In this document: positions 6,371 to 6,821 of the stretch, piece after piece
How positions within the stretch are numbered: the first letter of the stretch is position 1
How the letters are laid out: each line of letters starts with the position of its first letter
Assembly: GCA_035626155.1 (NCBI GenBank)
Contig: DASPOF010000077.1
Span: 1-6,821, forward strand
DNA from: DASPOF01 sp035626155
GTDB taxonomy: Bacteria > Desulfobacterota > Binatia > Binatales > Binataceae
DNA: 6,821 nucleotides
Direction of reading: 5' to 3'
Notes under the pieces: generated by a model
What the model was told of the DNA's origin: nothing
Databases searched by the model: none
Seen by the model: the letters and a program-made list of their open reading frames with translations, nothing else
Translations under genes and position numbers: made by a program

Positions 6371-6701
6371 GCTGGCCAACGCTGCGATCTTGAGCGCGTA
6401 GTGGTCAATCTTGCGTACCGCTTCCCATTCAAGCTGCGCTGGGTCGCGCCGGTACCGGCTTGGGACCTGATGCGCTCTTGCAGCTAGTGACGACGTAGAG
6501 CGAGTAGCAGTCGCGCCGATCCTCAGAGGTCCGCTTTTCATTCGGCGTGAGTGATACGACGCCCTCGTCACCGGCGATACCCTTGATCCCCATCAGCCGA
6601 AGCTCGCCCGAATTGGTGTCGAGGCTGCTAACGTCGCTTGTTTCCCGGCCACGCGATCGTTCATACTCCATCGCGACGCGCATCGCGATCATCTCGGTTT
6701 C
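6371..6701 (-). pseudogene. Frameshifted 3' remnant of a DUF3883 (NOV C-terminal) gene, probably a helicase
   Basis: Two minus-strand frames together rebuild the end of a DUF3883 protein. The first (6692 to about 6477) reads IAMRVAMEYERSRGRETSDV, then LDTNSGELRLMGIKG, VVSLTPNEKRTSEDRRDCY and SLYVVTSCK. The second (about 6457 to 6371), shifted by +1 (or -2), continues YRRDPAQLEWEAVRKIDHY and ALKIAALAS. In intact relatives as I remember them, the first block is followed by N-x-GYD, which is absent here (about ten codons deleted). The IEVKG motif has become MGIKG, so the acidic residue is lost. A frame change near 6460-6480 completes the damage; the first frame stops at 6429. DUF3883 usually ends SNF2- or DEAD-type helicases of over 900 residues, so nearly all of the gene is gone. 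The homology starts only about 20 bases from the tRNA 3' end and stops just before the HEPN-like gene. Confidence 0.72.
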
Positions 6702-6719
6702 GGAGCGGGGCGGGGAAGT

Positions 6720-6796
6720 TGGCGCGCCCTGAGGGATTTGAACCCCCGACCCGCAGATCCGTAGTCTGCTGCTCTAATCCGCTGAGCTAAGGGCGC
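6720..6796 (-). tRNA. tRNA-Arg (anticodon ACG), CCA encoded
   Basis: A 77-base complete cloverleaf on the minus strand. The acceptor stem is GCGCCCT with AGGGCGC (7 bp), then discriminator G and an encoded CCA. The D stem is GCTC/GAGC, the anticodon stem GCAGA/TCTGC, and the loop CTACGGA gives anticodon ACG for CGN arginine codons. The variable loop is GGGTC. The T stem GGGGG/CCCTC has one G-T pair and the standard TTCAAAT loop. The A at position 34 is normally deaminated to inosine by TadA. Its 3' end faces the eroded defence genes, the usual orientation for island insertion at a tRNA gene. Only 25 bases of upstream sequence are visible and no promoter is evident. Confidence 0.97.
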
Positions 6797-6821
6797 ACCG
6801 GGATCAATGAAATTTTCACAT

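Noticed and set aside
6429..6692. An 87-codon minus-strand frame as a stand-alone small gene.
   Set aside because: Its sequence is the middle of a DUF3883 domain, the rest of which continues in another frame. It is better explained as part of a pseudogene.

Overview
The window is GC-rich bacterial chromosome. The Pol I, the ECF sigma/anti-sigma pair and the secreted protein suggest an uncultured soil or sediment lineage near the old Deltaproteobacteria or Binatota. That placement is a weak guess: no marker in the window fixes the phylum.

Left part, plus strand, 1-3482: the 3' part of DNA polymerase I (polA), open at the left edge, overlaps by 14 bases an ECF-type RNA polymerase sigma factor. 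Close behind come a zinc-finger, single-membrane-span anti-sigma factor and a secreted protein made of two copies of one domain. The last three genes sit 7 bases apart and look like one envelope-signalling operon.

Middle part, minus strand, 3545-4934: a small DUF2784 membrane protein lies downstream of a monoacylglycerol-lipase-like alpha/beta hydrolase that has a clear ribosome binding site. These are ordinary housekeeping or accessory genes.

Right part, minus strand, about 5056-6796: this is the most interesting region. A complete tRNA-Arg(ACG) gene with encoded CCA is followed within about 20 bases by the broken 3' end of a DUF3883-type (helicase-associated) gene. An intact 382-codon gene with a HEPN-like R-x5-H motif comes next. 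Seventeen bases further is a 47-codon stump of the N-terminus of a DUF1156 DNA methylase. The order reads as the relic of a helicase, HEPN protein and methylase operon, apparently a defence island next to a tRNA gene. Its outer genes have been deleted or frameshifted while the HEPN-like gene stays open. The methylase stump stops resembling its family at a sequence sharing 8 bases with the tRNA 3' end, and a large inverted repeat lies just beyond. Both may mark the outer edge of the former island.
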